A stretch of 47,111 bases of DNA from Candidatus Solibacter usitatus (GCA_016191645.1 JACPVQ010000192.1:1-47111); one strand, 5' to 3'. Counted from the first letter of the stretch, positions 25,386 through 35,600 are shown. The notes: generated by a model not told the origin, from the letters alone. Made by a program: numbers and translations.

Positions 25386-25774
25386 CGCGCCGTGTGTGGC
25401 TGTGCCTCGTTCTACTCCTTTCCTCCTGCAAAAACATGGGGGACAAGATGGAGATTCTTCCCATGAATCTCGGCGAATGGAAGCGCATGGCCGTGGAAAA
25501 TATTCCCGCAGAAGATCACCCCAGGGAATTCAAAGAGCGCGGCATCAAACGCGCGCGCAGGGCGATTTACAATGGTCCGGCGCGGCTGACAGCAACAATT
25601 TACGAATTCGGCGCGCTAGGCACGGCCTTTGAACTGGTGCAGAAATGGCGTCCGCAAGAGGGCAAGATGGCCACTCAGGAAGGCGTGTATTTCATCCTGT
25701 TGGAAGCGCCCGGCGTGGACGGCAAGATTGCCAACGACTTCGCATCGAAACTGGAGGCATTCCTACGCAAGTAA
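25379..25774 (+). CDS. Predicted lipoprotein of unknown function
   Basis: 131 residues. A short signal ends in the lipobox LLSS-C (Cys near residue 17), so the protein should be lipid-anchored. The mature part is a single small domain (EILPMNLGEWKRMAVENIPAED; GPARLTATIYEFGALGTAFELVQKWRP; GVYFILLEAPGVDGKIANDFASKLEAFL) that I do not recognise. Its ATG shares the heptamer ATGACAT with the DUF1592 start on the other strand. TAACAT nine bases before the ATG may be a -10 box. The transglutaminase gene follows closely and the two are probably co-transcribed. Confidence 0.7.
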   Translation: MTSRRVWLCLVLLLSSCKNMGDKMEILPMNLGEWKRMAVENIPAEDHPREFKERGIKRARRAIYNGPARLTATIYEFGALGTAFELVQKWRPQEGKMATQEGVYFILLEAPGVDGKIANDFASKLEAFLRK

Positions 25775-25797
25775 CCTCGGCGCCGCGGTGGAACGCG

Positions 25798-27888
25798 GTG
25801 GACGCATTCTTCGAATTCTCTCTGCTGGGTTTGCTGGCAAGCGGCTATCTGGCAGTGGCGGGTTCCGGCTATCTGGACACGCCCACCGCTGTGCTTACAG
25901 GGCTGGGGCTTCTGGCCCGCGCCGTGATTGCCGCCGGATTCTGGCGTCCGGTGATCCATCCCATGGCGGTGAATGCCGTCACGCTGGGCTATGTCGCCTT
26001 TTACCCGGTCGATTACTACTTCCTCTCGCACGAGTTTCTTACCGCCACCGTGCATCTGGTGTTCTTCCTGGCCGTTGTTCGTATTTTCACCGCCACTACC
26101 GATCGCGATTTTCTCTACGTGAAGATCATTGCCTTTCTGGAGTTGCTGGCGGCATCCATTCTATCGGCGAGCGCGAATTTCTTTGCGTTTCTCATTCTAT
26201 TCCTCTTCTTCGCCGTGGCAACGTTCACTGCCGCCGAAATCCGCGGCACCGCCGCTGAAAGCGATGCCGTCGCCGGAAGCGGCCGGCGTCCTCTGGCCGT
26301 GCGTCTCGCGACACTCACCTTCGTCACCATGGCCGGAATTCTTCTTCTCACCGGAATGTTCTTCGTTTTTCTGCCCCGAACGGCACGGGCGGCTTTCCAG
26401 CGATTCGTTCCGGAGCGATATCATCTGCCGGGCTTTTCCAATGAAGTTTCGCTTGGAGAAATCGGAGAATTGAAGATCCGGTCCACCGTGGTGATGCACG
26501 CTAAAATTTCCCACGGCAGGGTACCCAGCGTTGGTTTGAAATGGCGCGGATCCGCCTTGTCGGAATTCGACGGCAGGCGCTGGTACAATTCCACTATCTC
26601 CGCCGAACCCCTGCGCGTGGAGGGCGGCAGCCTGCGACTTTCCCCGCGCGAGGAAACGCTGCAACCCGGCTGGAGGATTTCCTATGAAGTAGTCATGCAG
26701 GAGAACACGGCGGATATCCTGTTCTTCCCGGGAATCCCCGAATCGATTCACCTTTTCGCCAATGCCGTCATCCGCACGGCGAACCACGGTTATCGCGTAG
26801 GGTCGGGCCCTTCCGGCCAGCTTCGATACCGTGCCGATTCGGTGCTTGAAGTGGATGGCGACCCGACGTATCGCGGCGAGCGCATGAGCGCTCCACAGCG
26901 CTCCAGGCACCTTCGCTTGCCGCTGACGGATGAGCGGATCGCCCAGTTGGCCCGGCAGGTCACCATGGGACTCGCTTCCAGTAATGAGCGTGCCAGGCGT
27001 CTGGAGAGTTTTCTCCGCGAGAGTTATTCATACACGTTGGAGTTGCCGCGCGAAGAATCCGCGGAGCCTCTGGCGAACTTCCTCTTCGAACGAAAAAAAG
27101 GCCATTGCGAATATTTCGCCTCGGCCCTGGCGGTGATGTTGAGAACCGTGGGAATTCCGTCGCGCGTCGCCACCGGTTTTCAGAGCGGTGTCTATAACCC
27201 TCTCAGCGGTTGGTATGTGATTCGCGCCAGCGATGCTCATAGCTGGGTGGAAGCGTGGCTGGAAGGAAAGGGTTGGACCACGCTGGACCCAACTCCCGCC
27301 GACCTTACGCCGCATGGATTCTCCCTCACTGAGAAATTGCAGCTTTACATGGACGCGATGCAAGTCTTTTGGCAGGATTGGGTGCTCGGCTACGACATAG
27401 AAAGACAGCTGACCTTAGCGGAACGCATGGACAGATTCGGCCGTTCCTTTCCGCCGCGCTGGTTGGAGGATGCGGGCAGGCAAGTACGAAACTGGCACGA
27501 CCGGCTGCGGGAGCGCGTGCACAGTTTGGGAATCCGCGAGAGTGGGATCTTCCTTGTGGCGCTGGCCGGATTGCTGAGCGTTCCACTGCTGGTGCGGAAA
27601 TGGGTTCACGCTGGGCGGCAGAGGCGGGCCAAGCGCGGCCAGGCGAGCGCTTCCGATGCGACGCTCCTCTATCGCCGCATGGAACAGATCCTGCGCAAGA
27701 GAAAACTGGAGAGACCGGCGTGGGTCACGCCTTTGGAATTCGCAGCGATGCCTCGCGATGCGGAAACCGCCGCCGTTCTTCGCGACTTCACCGCCGCCTA
27801 CAATGAGCTTCGATTTGGGAATCGTATTGAGGCCGCACCGCGCCTGGCGAAGTTGTTGGAAGCCATGGAGCGGCGTAAGAGACGTTAG
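25798..27888 (+). CDS. Membrane transglutaminase (DUF3488 / transglutaminase core / DUF4129)
   Basis: 696 residues from GTG 25798, preceded by GGTGG; further upstream the open frame is a shadow of the lipoprotein gene and no better start is seen. The first ~190 residues hold about six membrane segments, ending in VTMAGILLLTGMFFVFLP (DUF3488/TgpA N-terminal domain). The transglutaminase-like core has the Cys in KKGHCEYFASALAVMLR (near residue 436), His in SDAHSWVEAWLEG (480) and Asp in TLDPTP (497). A further membrane helix near residue 590 precedes a cytoplasmic DUF4129-like tail. Similar proteins (TgpA) act at the periplasmic face; the substrate is unknown. Confidence 0.85.
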   Translation: MDAFFEFSLLGLLASGYLAVAGSGYLDTPTAVLTGLGLLARAVIAAGFWRPVIHPMAVNAVTLGYVAFYPVDYYFLSHEFLTATVHLVFFLAVVRIFTATTDRDFLYVKIIAFLELLAASILSASANFFAFLILFLFFAVATFTAAEIRGTAAESDAVAGSGRRPLAVRLATLTFVTMAGILLLTGMFFVFLPRTARAAFQRFVPERYHLPGFSNEVSLGEIGELKIRSTVVMHAKISHGRVPSVGLKWRGSALSEFDGRRWYNSTISAEPLRVEGGSLRLSPREETLQPGWRISYEVVMQENTADILFFPGIPESIHLFANAVIRTANHGYRVGSGPSGQLRYRADSVLEVDGDPTYRGERMSAPQRSRHLRLPLTDERIAQLARQVTMGLASSNERARRLESFLRESYSYTLELPREESAEPLANFLFERKKGHCEYFASALAVMLRTVGIPSRVATGFQSGVYNPLSGWYVIRASDAHSWVEAWLEGKGWTTLDPTPADLTPHGFSLTEKLQLYMDAMQVFWQDWVLGYDIERQLTLAERMDRFGRSFPPRWLEDAGRQVRNWHDRLRERVHSLGIRESGIFLVALAGLLSVPLLVRKWVHAGRQRRAKRGQASASDATLLYRRMEQILRKRKLERPAWVTPLEFAAMPRDAETAAVLRDFTAAYNELRFGNRIEAAPRLAKLLEAMERRKRR

Positions 27889-28289
27889 CGCCGGCGCTTC
27901 TTGTTCTTTCGCGGAGGCTCCCGCCGGAACAGCGGTTCCACCTCAAAAGAAGTGAGCACCCAGAAGTTGTAAACCGCGGCGATAGAACCGAACGGTACAT
28001 GCGCGAGGGCAAAAATGGAAAGCACCATGCCCACGTTTCTCGCCGTTTCCTGGAATTTCAATAACCCGTTTCCAACCGCAATGAGTGGACCGGCCATCAC
28101 CAGCAGAAACACCATGTAGGCCGCCGTAAAGATGCCTTCCGGCGTGGTCGCAGCGCCGCCTTCGCGCGCGTTCATGAGAAGAATCCCACCCGGCCCGCGA
28201 AAAAATATCAGCAAAATGGCGCAGACGACAATACCGAATACCCCCGCGGCAATGTTGAGAAAACCGGCCGTCCGGAGGTGTTTTTCCAT
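27885..28289 (-). CDS. Small integral membrane protein, unknown function
   Basis: 134 residues with about four hydrophobic helices: NIAAGVFGIVVCAILLIFF, FTAAYMVFLLVMAGPLIAVG, NVGMVLSIFALAHVPFGSIA and AAVYNFWVLTSF. The C terminus is strongly basic (RREPPRKNKKRRR). ATG 28289 is preferred: the reading frame opens further upstream but through a terminator. TACAAT (28308-28303) lies 13 bases before the ATG and just after that terminator, so it has its own promoter. I do not recognise the family. The stop overlaps that of the convergent transglutaminase gene. Confidence 0.7.
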   Translation of the reverse strand: MEKHLRTAGFLNIAAGVFGIVVCAILLIFFRGPGGILLMNAREGGAATTPEGIFTAAYMVFLLVMAGPLIAVGNGLLKFQETARNVGMVLSIFALAHVPFGSIAAVYNFWVLTSFEVEPLFRREPPRKNKKRRR

Positions 28290-28302
28290 GCGTGCTGGCC
28301 CT

Positions 28303-28308
28303 ATTGTA
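28303..28308 (-). promoter_or_regulatory. Candidate -10 box of the small membrane protein gene
   Basis: TACAAT on the minus strand (five of six consensus bases), starting six bases after the U-run of the upstream terminator and 13 bases before the ATG at 28289. Confidence 0.35.
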
Positions 28309-28313
28309 GCGGG

Positions 28314-28354
28314 AAAAAATGTGGGGAGCCCCGGCAACCCGGCCATCTCCCCAC
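28314..28354 (-). terminator. Strong intrinsic terminator
   Basis: On the minus strand GTGGGGAG (28354-28347) pairs with CTCCCCAC (28328-28321); an inner CCGG/CCGG stem with a four-base loop extends the hairpin. A run of six T follows after one A. It ends whatever RNA crosses 28355-28534 and lies before a new -10 box. Confidence 0.85.
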
Positions 28355-28363
28355 TCCTCCGAT

Positions 28364-28505
28364 GGGCTGTTCAGGAAGATTTCTCACTTCCCGCGCGCTC
28401 CTCAGCGCGATTTGACGGACTCGAGTCCGCCCGCGGTAGCAGCCCCGTCCGTTGCGTTCCGGGAGCATGCTTACCGCTCTACCAATAAACGCGCGGACAG
28501 AAGGC
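28364..28505 (-). ncRNA. Candidate structured non-coding RNA, family not recognised
   Basis: The gap between the adenosyltransferase gene and the terminator folds by eye into a branched structure. A closing stem GGGCTG/CAGCCC (28445-28440 with 28369-28364) encloses three hairpins: CGGAC-TCGA-GTCCG (28429-28416), CGCGCT-GAGG-AGCGCG (28409-28394) and GGAAG-N8-CTTCC (28391-28374). A further stem CTGTCCG-side GTCCG/CGGAC (28498-28494 with 28451-28447) stands 5' of it. The strong terminator comes about ten bases after. It is either a stand-alone small RNA or the 3' UTR of the adenosyltransferase mRNA. No coding potential and no known riboswitch core could be matched. Confidence 0.5.
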
Positions 28506-28534
28506 AAAACCCATCACGCCGGCAATAGTTGTTG

Positions 28535-29164
28535 TTATTTATTTCCCGAAGCTGTTTTGTTTGGTTCCCAGAGGGTTTCCGCGGCGGCCATTTTGTGGCT
28601 GACCCACCGGCTCCAGACGAAGAAGGCGTCGCTCAACCGGTTGAGGTAGGCGATCACTTCGGGGGGAACGGGCTCAATCCTGGCAAGAGCGGTGGCAACA
28701 CGCTCCGCCCGGCGGCAGACGGTACGGCCAAGGTGCAATTCGGCGTTGGCGCGGCATCCGCCCGGAAGCACGAAGGAGCGCAACGGAGCCAGCTCCGCGT
28801 TCATCGAATCCATCTCCGCTTCCAATTGATCGATCTCCGCCTGTGTGACGCGAGCCTGCCTGGGGTGAACGTCTTGCGGCAGCGTCGCCAGAATGCTTCC
28901 CAGATTGAACAACTCGTGTTGCACGCGCAGCAGAATCGCCGCCAGCCGGTCCAGGTCCGGGGAGCGGTTTGGCGATTCTTCCAACGTCACGCGGGCGATG
29001 CCGGCGATCGAGTTCAATTCGTCCACAATGCCGTAGCAATCGATGCGCGGCGAATCCTTGGGCACTGTTTGCCCGCCCGCAAGCCGCGTCTCTCCGGCAT
29101 CCCCCTGACGGGTGTAGATGCGGTTGAGAGCGACCCGCGGCCGATCGAATGGGCTGTCCGGCAC
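28535..29164 (-). CDS. Cob(I)alamin adenosyltransferase, PduO/MMAB type
   Basis: 209 residues, a five-helix-bundle ATP:cob(I)alamin adenosyltransferase that makes adenosylcobalamin. The N-terminal ATP motif TRQGDAGETRLAGG, the middle YGIVDELNSIAGIA, and SFVLPGGCRANAELHLGRTVCRRAER (ATP and cobalamin contacts) are all present, as is LNRLSDAFFVWSRW near the C terminus. The start is GTG 29164, two bases after the stop of the DUF1080 gene, without a clear ribosome site, so translation is probably coupled. No other cobalamin gene is in the window; it may serve a B12-dependent mutase elsewhere. Confidence 0.93.
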   Translation of the reverse strand: MPDSPFDRPRVALNRIYTRQGDAGETRLAGGQTVPKDSPRIDCYGIVDELNSIAGIARVTLEESPNRSPDLDRLAAILLRVQHELFNLGSILATLPQDVHPRQARVTQAEIDQLEAEMDSMNAELAPLRSFVLPGGCRANAELHLGRTVCRRAERVATALARIEPVPPEVIAYLNRLSDAFFVWSRWVSHKMAAAETLWEPNKTASGNK

Positions 29165-29166
29165 GT

Positions 29167-29784
29167 CTAGTTTTTCGCCGGCAGCTTACGATACATCAGG
29201 TTCCGGTAGGCGACCTTGCTGCCGGGGTCATGTTGCTGCAATGCGAGGTGGCCGCTCATGTAGCTCTTCTTCTCATCGATGTAATCGACCACGGCTTTTC
29301 CATTCACCTTGATGATGATGTGATTCCCGTCGGCGATGATGTGCTGTGTCCACCACGTATCGTCGGGCACCAATTGCTCGAAGACGTTCACGAAGTTGTA
29401 GAGGCTGCCCGTGCGCTTCGGATCTTTGTGCGAGTTGTTGACTTGCGCTTCGTAGCCTTCCGGCCAGGCGTTCATGAACTTCGCTCGAAAATACATTCCG
29501 GAGTTGCCGCCATGATTGAGCTTCGCTTCAGCACGGAATTCACAGTTGCCGCATTGCTCGGTCATCCAGAAAAGATGGCTGCGCTCGCCTTTGCCCGTGA
29601 TGGTTCCGTCCTCAACGTTCCAGTTTTCGGGGCGTTCGTTGGCCTTCCACCCGTTCAACGTCTTGCCGTCGAACATCGACACCCATCCGTCCTTGCCGGC
29701 GACGGGCGCTTTTTCCACTTTGTCCGCGGCCACCGCAAGCATGGCAACCGTGCAGAGAACAACTAGAATCCATTTGCCTTTCAT
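29167..29784 (-). CDS. DUF1080 (3-keto-disaccharide hydrolase) domain protein, secreted
   Basis: 205 residues. A signal peptide (WILVVLCTVAMLAVAA) precedes one DUF1080 beta-sandwich: GWVSMFDGKTLNGWKA at the start, NWNVEDGTITGKG, FRAEAKLNHGGNSGMYFRAKF, YEAQVNNSH, and the final GHLALQQHDPGSKVAYRNLMYRKL. The family includes 3-keto-disaccharide hydrolases and many uncharacterised lectin-like proteins. It is common in Planctomycetes and Acidobacteria. It follows valS by six bases. Confidence 0.88.
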   Translation of the reverse strand: MKGKWILVVLCTVAMLAVAADKVEKAPVAGKDGWVSMFDGKTLNGWKANERPENWNVEDGTITGKGERSHLFWMTEQCGNCEFRAEAKLNHGGNSGMYFRAKFMNAWPEGYEAQVNNSHKDPKRTGSLYNFVNVFEQLVPDDTWWTQHIIADGNHIIIKVNGKAVVDYIDEKKSYMSGHLALQQHDPGSKVAYRNLMYRKLPAKN

Positions 29785-29790
29785 ACAACC

Positions 29791-32370
29791 CTACCCTTCT
29801 GAAGTTTCAAACTGAACCGACACCACTTCAAACTGATTGTCTTCGAGATTATCATTGATGCTCATCTCGCAACCGGAGGCGCGAACCGCGCCGGCTACAT
29901 CGTTTCGAGCGGCTTCAAAGCGAGCCGCGGTCGCCGGGTTTGCAGCGATTTTCAACTGCGAAATCGCGCGGCCCACCGATACGCCGCCTTCGCTCTTGCT
30001 CTTGTTTACCGCGGCCAGAGCCGCCACAGCGGTTTCGAATAGCGCATCATCCGCCGTCGCCGGAAATTCCGCCGCTGTTGGCCACGAAGCCTGATGCACG
30101 CTGCGGCGGCCCGTTTCCGCTGCGAACTCCCAGGACCAGACTTCTTCCGTGATGTAGGGAACGAAGGGCGCGAACAATCGCAGCAGCACGTTCATTGCGA
30201 TGCGCAGCGTGGCAACGGCCGAGCCGCGGCCCGCCGGTTCCGTTTCCGAGCGCGAGCGCGCCTTCACCAACTCCAGATAATTGTCGGTCAAGCCGCGCCA
30301 GAAGAACCGCTCGATTTCGCCGAGTGCATAGGCATGTTCGTATTTCTCAAACTGGTCCGTGATCTTCGTTACCAAAGCGCGCAGCTGTGCCAGAAACGCA
30401 AGATCCAACGGATGCGACACTGGCGTCGGCTCCGCCGTTTGCATGAGCACGAACTTTCCCGCGTTGAACAGCTTCGTGACCAGCCGCTTGCCAACCTTGA
30501 GAATATTCGTATCGAAAGCCGTGTCCGTCCCCAAACGCGCATTCGCCGACCAGTAGCGCACCGCGTCCGCGCCATACTCGTCCAATAGATGCATCGGCGT
30601 GACCACGTTGCCTTTGCTCTTCGACATTTTCTTGCGGTCGGGATCGAGGACCCAGCCTGAAATTGCGACGTGATTCCACGGGATGGTTCCGGAATGAAGC
30701 CACGCTTTGACAATCGTGTAGAACGCCCACGTGCGAATGATCTCGTGGCTTTGCGGACGAACGTCATTCGGGAACAATCCGTCGTGACGTTTTTCGTCCA
30801 AAGGCCAGCCGGAAGAGATTTGCGGCGATAACGAACTGGTAAACCAAGTATCGAACACGTCGGATTCAGCAGTGAATCCATTGGGCTGATTGCGTTGCGA
30901 TTCGGTGAAGCCGGGAGGCGCCGTGTCCATCGGATCCACCGGCAGCGTTTCCACCTCCGCAAGAATAGGCTGCGTGAAATCGGGATTACCTTCGGCGTCC
31001 AACCGGTACCAGACCGGGAACGGCACTCCGAAATAGCGCTGCCGGGAGATGCACCAATCGAATTGCAGATTCTCCGTCCAAATGCGGTAGCGCAGCCGCA
31101 TGAAATCGGGATGCCACTGTATGCGGTCGCCGCAGGCAAGCAGGTCTTCCTTCTTATCGAGAAGCCGCACAAACCACTGCCGCGTGGAGATGAACTCCAA
31201 CGGCTGATCGCCTTTTTCGAAATACTTCACGCTGTGCTCAATCGGCTTGGGCGTGTCCACCAAAGCCGGGCCGAGCAGCTGTTCCACCAAAATGTTGCGC
31301 GCTTGCTTTGTATTGCGTCCTGAAATTTGCGCGTACGCCGCGTTCGCCGCTTCGGGGTTTTGACTCTCCCAGTTTGGCTCCCCGAATGCGACGGGCATCA
31401 ATCTGCCGTTGCGGCCGATGATCTGACGGTTGGGAAGAGATTGCTCGCGCCACCAGCGCACGTCGGTGGCGTCGCCAAAGGTGCACACCATCAGAATGCC
31501 GGTTCCTTTTTCGGGGTCGGCAAGCTCGCTGGGAAAAATCGGCACGGGAACGTGGAACACCGGCGTTACGGCACGCTTTCCAAAGAAAGGTTTGTACCTC
31601 GCATCGTCCGGATGCGCCGTGACGCCGACGCAAGCAGCCAGCAGTTCCGGACGCGTGGTGGCAATGACGAAGGAATCATCCGACCCTTCCACGCCAAAAC
31701 GGATGTCGTGAAAATGGCCCGCTGTGGGACGGTCTTCCACTTCGGCCTGGGCGACGGCGGTTTGAAAATCGACGTCCCACATGGCCGGCGAGTTCACGGC
31801 GTAGATGTGACCTTTATGGAAAAGATCGAGAAAACTGTATTGGGCCGTGCGGCGGCAACGGTCGTCGATGGTGGAGTATTCCTGCTTCCAATCGACCGAG
31901 AGCCCGATTCGCCTCCACAGCGCCTTGAAAACTTTTTCATCCTCGTGCGTCAACTGCAAGCACAGCTCGATGAAGTTGGAGCGCGCAACACTGACCGGAT
32001 TCTTCTCCTTCGCCGCGGCTGCCGTGTCGAATTCATCGACATGATGCAGCGCCGTATCGCAGCGCACGTTAAAGAAATTCTGAACGCGGCGCTCCGTGGG
32101 CAGGCCGTTATCGTCCCAACCCATGGGGTAGAAAATATTGCGCCCCAACATGCGCTGATAACGCGCCATGAGATCCGTGTGCGTGTAGGAGAACACGTGT
32201 CCCACGTGCAGCGAACCGGACACGGTGGGCGGCGGCGTATCGACGACGTACGTCTCTTCGCGCGGGCGTGAAGTATCGTAGGCGTGAACGCCCCACTCTT
32301 CCCACTTGGCATCCCAGGCGTCCTCCGCCTGACGCGAGTCGAAGTGTTTGGGGAGTTGCGAAATGTCCAT
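29791..32370 (-). CDS. valS: Valyl-tRNA synthetase
   Basis: 859 residues, class I synthetase. HIGH-type motif PPTVSGSLHVGH near residue 48, KMSKSKGN near residue 580 followed by VVTPMHLLDEYGADAVRYW. An editing (CP1) domain lies between, recognisable by SDDSFVIATTRPELLAACVGV. WDDNGLPTERRVQN is typical of the shorter ValRS group found in Actinobacteria and others. The usual C-terminal coiled-coil arm, which adds about 60-70 residues in E. coli, is not evident. Ile- or LeuRS is excluded by the PPTVSG motif and editing region. DUF1080 and adenosyltransferase genes follow in the same direction. Confidence 0.95.
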   Translation of the reverse strand: MDISQLPKHFDSRQAEDAWDAKWEEWGVHAYDTSRPREETYVVDTPPPTVSGSLHVGHVFSYTHTDLMARYQRMLGRNIFYPMGWDDNGLPTERRVQNFFNVRCDTALHHVDEFDTAAAAKEKNPVSVARSNFIELCLQLTHEDEKVFKALWRRIGLSVDWKQEYSTIDDRCRRTAQYSFLDLFHKGHIYAVNSPAMWDVDFQTAVAQAEVEDRPTAGHFHDIRFGVEGSDDSFVIATTRPELLAACVGVTAHPDDARYKPFFGKRAVTPVFHVPVPIFPSELADPEKGTGILMVCTFGDATDVRWWREQSLPNRQIIGRNGRLMPVAFGEPNWESQNPEAANAAYAQISGRNTKQARNILVEQLLGPALVDTPKPIEHSVKYFEKGDQPLEFISTRQWFVRLLDKKEDLLACGDRIQWHPDFMRLRYRIWTENLQFDWCISRQRYFGVPFPVWYRLDAEGNPDFTQPILAEVETLPVDPMDTAPPGFTESQRNQPNGFTAESDVFDTWFTSSLSPQISSGWPLDEKRHDGLFPNDVRPQSHEIIRTWAFYTIVKAWLHSGTIPWNHVAISGWVLDPDRKKMSKSKGNVVTPMHLLDEYGADAVRYWSANARLGTDTAFDTNILKVGKRLVTKLFNAGKFVLMQTAEPTPVSHPLDLAFLAQLRALVTKITDQFEKYEHAYALGEIERFFWRGLTDNYLELVKARSRSETEPAGRGSAVATLRIAMNVLLRLFAPFVPYITEEVWSWEFAAETGRRSVHQASWPTAAEFPATADDALFETAVAALAAVNKSKSEGGVSVGRAISQLKIAANPATAARFEAARNDVAGAVRASGCEMSINDNLEDNQFEVVSVQFETSEG

Positions 32371-32382
32371 TCGATTGCGGGC

Positions 32383-32637
32383 TTAGGCTTCTTCCACGGA
32401 GAACATGCGGTAGACGACGAGCATCGCAACCGCGCCCGCCGCTCCCGCGCCGTAGCCAATGAGAGACCCAACTTCCCACAAGCCGGAAAGCCAGCCGATG
32501 GACGCCGTCAGGTTGGCGCCGCAGATGCCAAGCACGGCGGTGGCGAGGATGCCGCCCGAATCCTTAACCGGCATAATCACCCGGCCGGCGAGACCGATCA
32601 AAACGCCCATGATGGCGGTGGTAAAAACAGGGATCAT
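32383..32637 (-). CDS. GlsB/YeaQ/YmgE-like small membrane protein
   Basis: 84 residues made of three hydrophobic helices, with the family pattern of glycine-rich helices: FTTAIMGVLIGLAGRVIMP, GILATAVLGICGANLTASIGW, and LIGYGAGAAGAVAMLVVYRMF. Members of the transglycosylase-associated (PF04226) family are often stress-induced; function is unknown. It sits 15 bases after the oxoglutarate enzyme and 12 before valS, all on the minus strand. Confidence 0.7.
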   Translation of the reverse strand: MIPVFTTAIMGVLIGLAGRVIMPVKDSGGILATAVLGICGANLTASIGWLSGLWEVGSLIGYGAGAAGAVAMLVVYRMFSVEEA

Positions 32638-32652
32638 AAAACCTTTCCAACC

Positions 32653-35600
32653 TTAACTTTTCACTTTTTTTCGAACCATCCGCGTGCGCCTGTGCGCAAC
32701 GGGAGCCGCGGAGAATGCGTCTTCCAACAATTCGGCCTGCTCCTGGGCGTGCCGTTTACTGGATCCGGTAGCGGGACTCGCGCTCTCCGGTCGTCCGGCA
32801 TATCGAACCCTACGTCGCGACACTTCCAGCAGCGCGTCCAAATGATCTTGCGCGAAACGCCAAGCCCCCATATTACGCGGTTCTTCCTGCACCCACAACA
32901 CGCTGGCCGATGCCGGATAGCGGTTCAGTTCGGCTTGCACCCGTTCGGCGGGGAACGGATAGAGCTGTTCCAAGCGGATGATGGCGGTGTTGTCCGCCTT
33001 GCGCTCGTCGCGGGCGGCGGTCAAATCCCAATAGACCTTCCCTGTGCAGAGAAGAATTCGCGAAATGCCGCCCTCGGGTGCAATGGCGTTGCCGGACAGT
33101 ACTTCCTGAAATGTTCCCGCGGTAAGTTCCGCGATGGTGGAAACGGCTTTCGGATGCCGCAGCATGCTCTTTGGCGTGAAGATGATGAGCGGCTTGCGGA
33201 TGCCGCGTCCATCCGCGCCGCCGCGCATCTGGCGTCGCAGCAAATGGAAATACTGCGCAGGCGTCGTGCAATTCGCCACCTGCATATTGTTTTCCGCGCA
33301 CAGCTGCAGGAACCGTTCCACGCGCGCGCTGGAATGCTCCGGACCTTGTCCCTCGTAGCCATGCGGCAGCAGCAGCACAAGGCCACTCGGCTGGCCCCAC
33401 TTCGATTCGGCGGACGATAGAAATTGATCGATCAGCACCTGTGCGCCATTGACGAAATCGCCGAACTGGCCCTCCCACATGACCAGGGCGAGCGGATCGC
33501 CCAGGCTGTAGCCAAACTCATAGGCCATCACGGCGAATTCGCTGAGCGAGCTGTCGATCACGTCAAATGCCGCTTGCTCGGCATCCAAATGGCGCATCGG
33601 AATATACGGGCGTCCTGTTTCGACGTCGTATAGTTCCAAATGCCTCTGGCTGAAAGTGCCGCGGGCGCTGTCCTGGCCCGACAGCCGCACGTGCGTCCCT
33701 TCCAACAGCAGGCTGCCAAATGCGACAGATTCGGCAGTCGCCCAATCGATGGCGACGCCGTTCAACACCTCTTTGCGCTTTTCCAGGAAGCCGCGCAGCT
33801 TTGGATGCAAGTGGAAATCGGCGGGCAGCGCCGTCAGCCCGCGCAGCACTTTCTCCATCACTTCCGTCCGTATGGCTGTGCTGGCGCAGGGCGCGGACTC
33901 GCGCGGAACCGGACTCAACTCTTGCACTTCGAACTCTTCACGTTTGCTTTGAGCGGCGTCAAACGCATCGGACAATCGCTTCACGCTATCGCGGTGCATC
34001 TCGCTTACCTGCTCGGCGGGAATCACGATCTCGCGCACCAGTTTTTCGCCATACGTCTTGGCGACCGAGGGCTGCTGGCGTATTTTGCGATACATCACAG
34101 GCTGCGTGTAACTGGGGTCGTCCCCTTCGTTATGCCCGTGGCGGCGATAGCAGAACATGTCGATCACAACGTCCTTCTTAAATGCCTGCCGGTATTCGAA
34201 AGCCAGTTCCGCTGCACGCAGGCAGGCTTCGGGATCGTCTCCGTTGACGTGGAAAATAGGCGCTTGCACGGTGCGCGCAACGTCGGTGCAGTAATGCGTG
34301 GAACGCGATTCGTAAGGATTCGTGGTGAAGCCGATCTGATTGTTGATGATCAGGTGAATGGTTCCGCCTGTGGTGTAGCCTTCGAGTTGAGAAAGATTCA
34401 GCGTCTCCACAACTACGCCCTGACCCGCGAACGCGGCGTCGCCGTGAACCAGAAGCGGGATGACCATCTCGCGGTTCTGATCGCCCATCCGGTCCTGCTT
34501 CGGACGGACAATTCCTTCCACGACGGGATTGACGGCCTCCAGGTGGCTGGGGTTCGGCGAAAGCGAAACGCGAATCTTCGCCCCCGATGCGGATTCGTAA
34601 ACACCGCTCGCGCCCAGATGATATTTCACGTCGCCCGAGCCTTGCGTGGCATCGGGATCCAGTTCTCCTTCGAATGCTGAGAAGATCTGCGTCAACGGCT
34701 TTCCCACAACATTGGCAAGCACCGTGAGACGGCCGCGATGCGCCATGCCCATCACAATCTCGCGGACATTGCAGTTGGCGGCATGCGATAGCAGAGCGTC
34801 GAGAATCGCGATGGCGGATTCAGCGCCTTCCAATGCGAAACGTTTCTGACCGACAAAACGCGAGTGCAGAAAATGTTCGAACTCTTCCGCCTCCACAATC
34901 ATGCGCAGCGCGCGAATGCGCGCATCCGCGCCGATGGGCCACGCGTTGGCCTGCGGCTCCATGTGCTCTTGCAGCCAGCGTTTCTGCTCCGGCACCTGGA
35001 TATTCATGTACTCGCAGCTGATCTTGCCGCAGTAGGTTCCGCGCAGCGTTTCCAGAATCTCGCGCAGCGGCGCGGATATTTTCTTCGGCCCGTCCTCCTC
35101 GCAGCGCCCCAGCGTTCCCGTAAGGAATTCGCGATCGAGATCCCACAAGGTCAGGCCGTAGGTAGCCGGATCGAGTTCGGGGTGATATTGCGGATCGGAG
35201 CCCAGCGGATCAAGATCGGCAATGAGATGGCCGCGAACGCGGTACGCATTGATCAACTGCAATACGGCCGCGTGTTTGGCGACCTCTTCTGAAGACGAAG
35301 TTCCCGCGCCGAAGCCGGGCATCGCCTGCAGGCGGTCCGTTTCCCAACGCACCGGATGATGAGGAAGCTTCAGATCGGCGAAGAGCGATTCGTAGAAAGC
35401 ATGCTCGCCTTGCAGCAATTCCTGCAAGTGCGCGAGAAACATGCCGGACTCCGCGCCTTGGATGACACGATGATCGTAGGTGCACGTGACCGCCATCACT
35501 TTGCTGATGCCGATCATGGCGCGCACGCTAGGCGAAACACCTTGGTATTCGGCGGGATAGTCGATGACGCCGGTGGCGATGATCGCGCCTTGCCCCACCA

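Noticed and set aside
28440-28505. tRNA or T-box leader, suggested by TTGGTAGAGC and CTACCGCG on the minus strand
   Set aside because: No T-arm of normal size and no acceptor pairing exist, and the T-box UGGN is UGCU here, which would not pair with a tRNA NCCA end.
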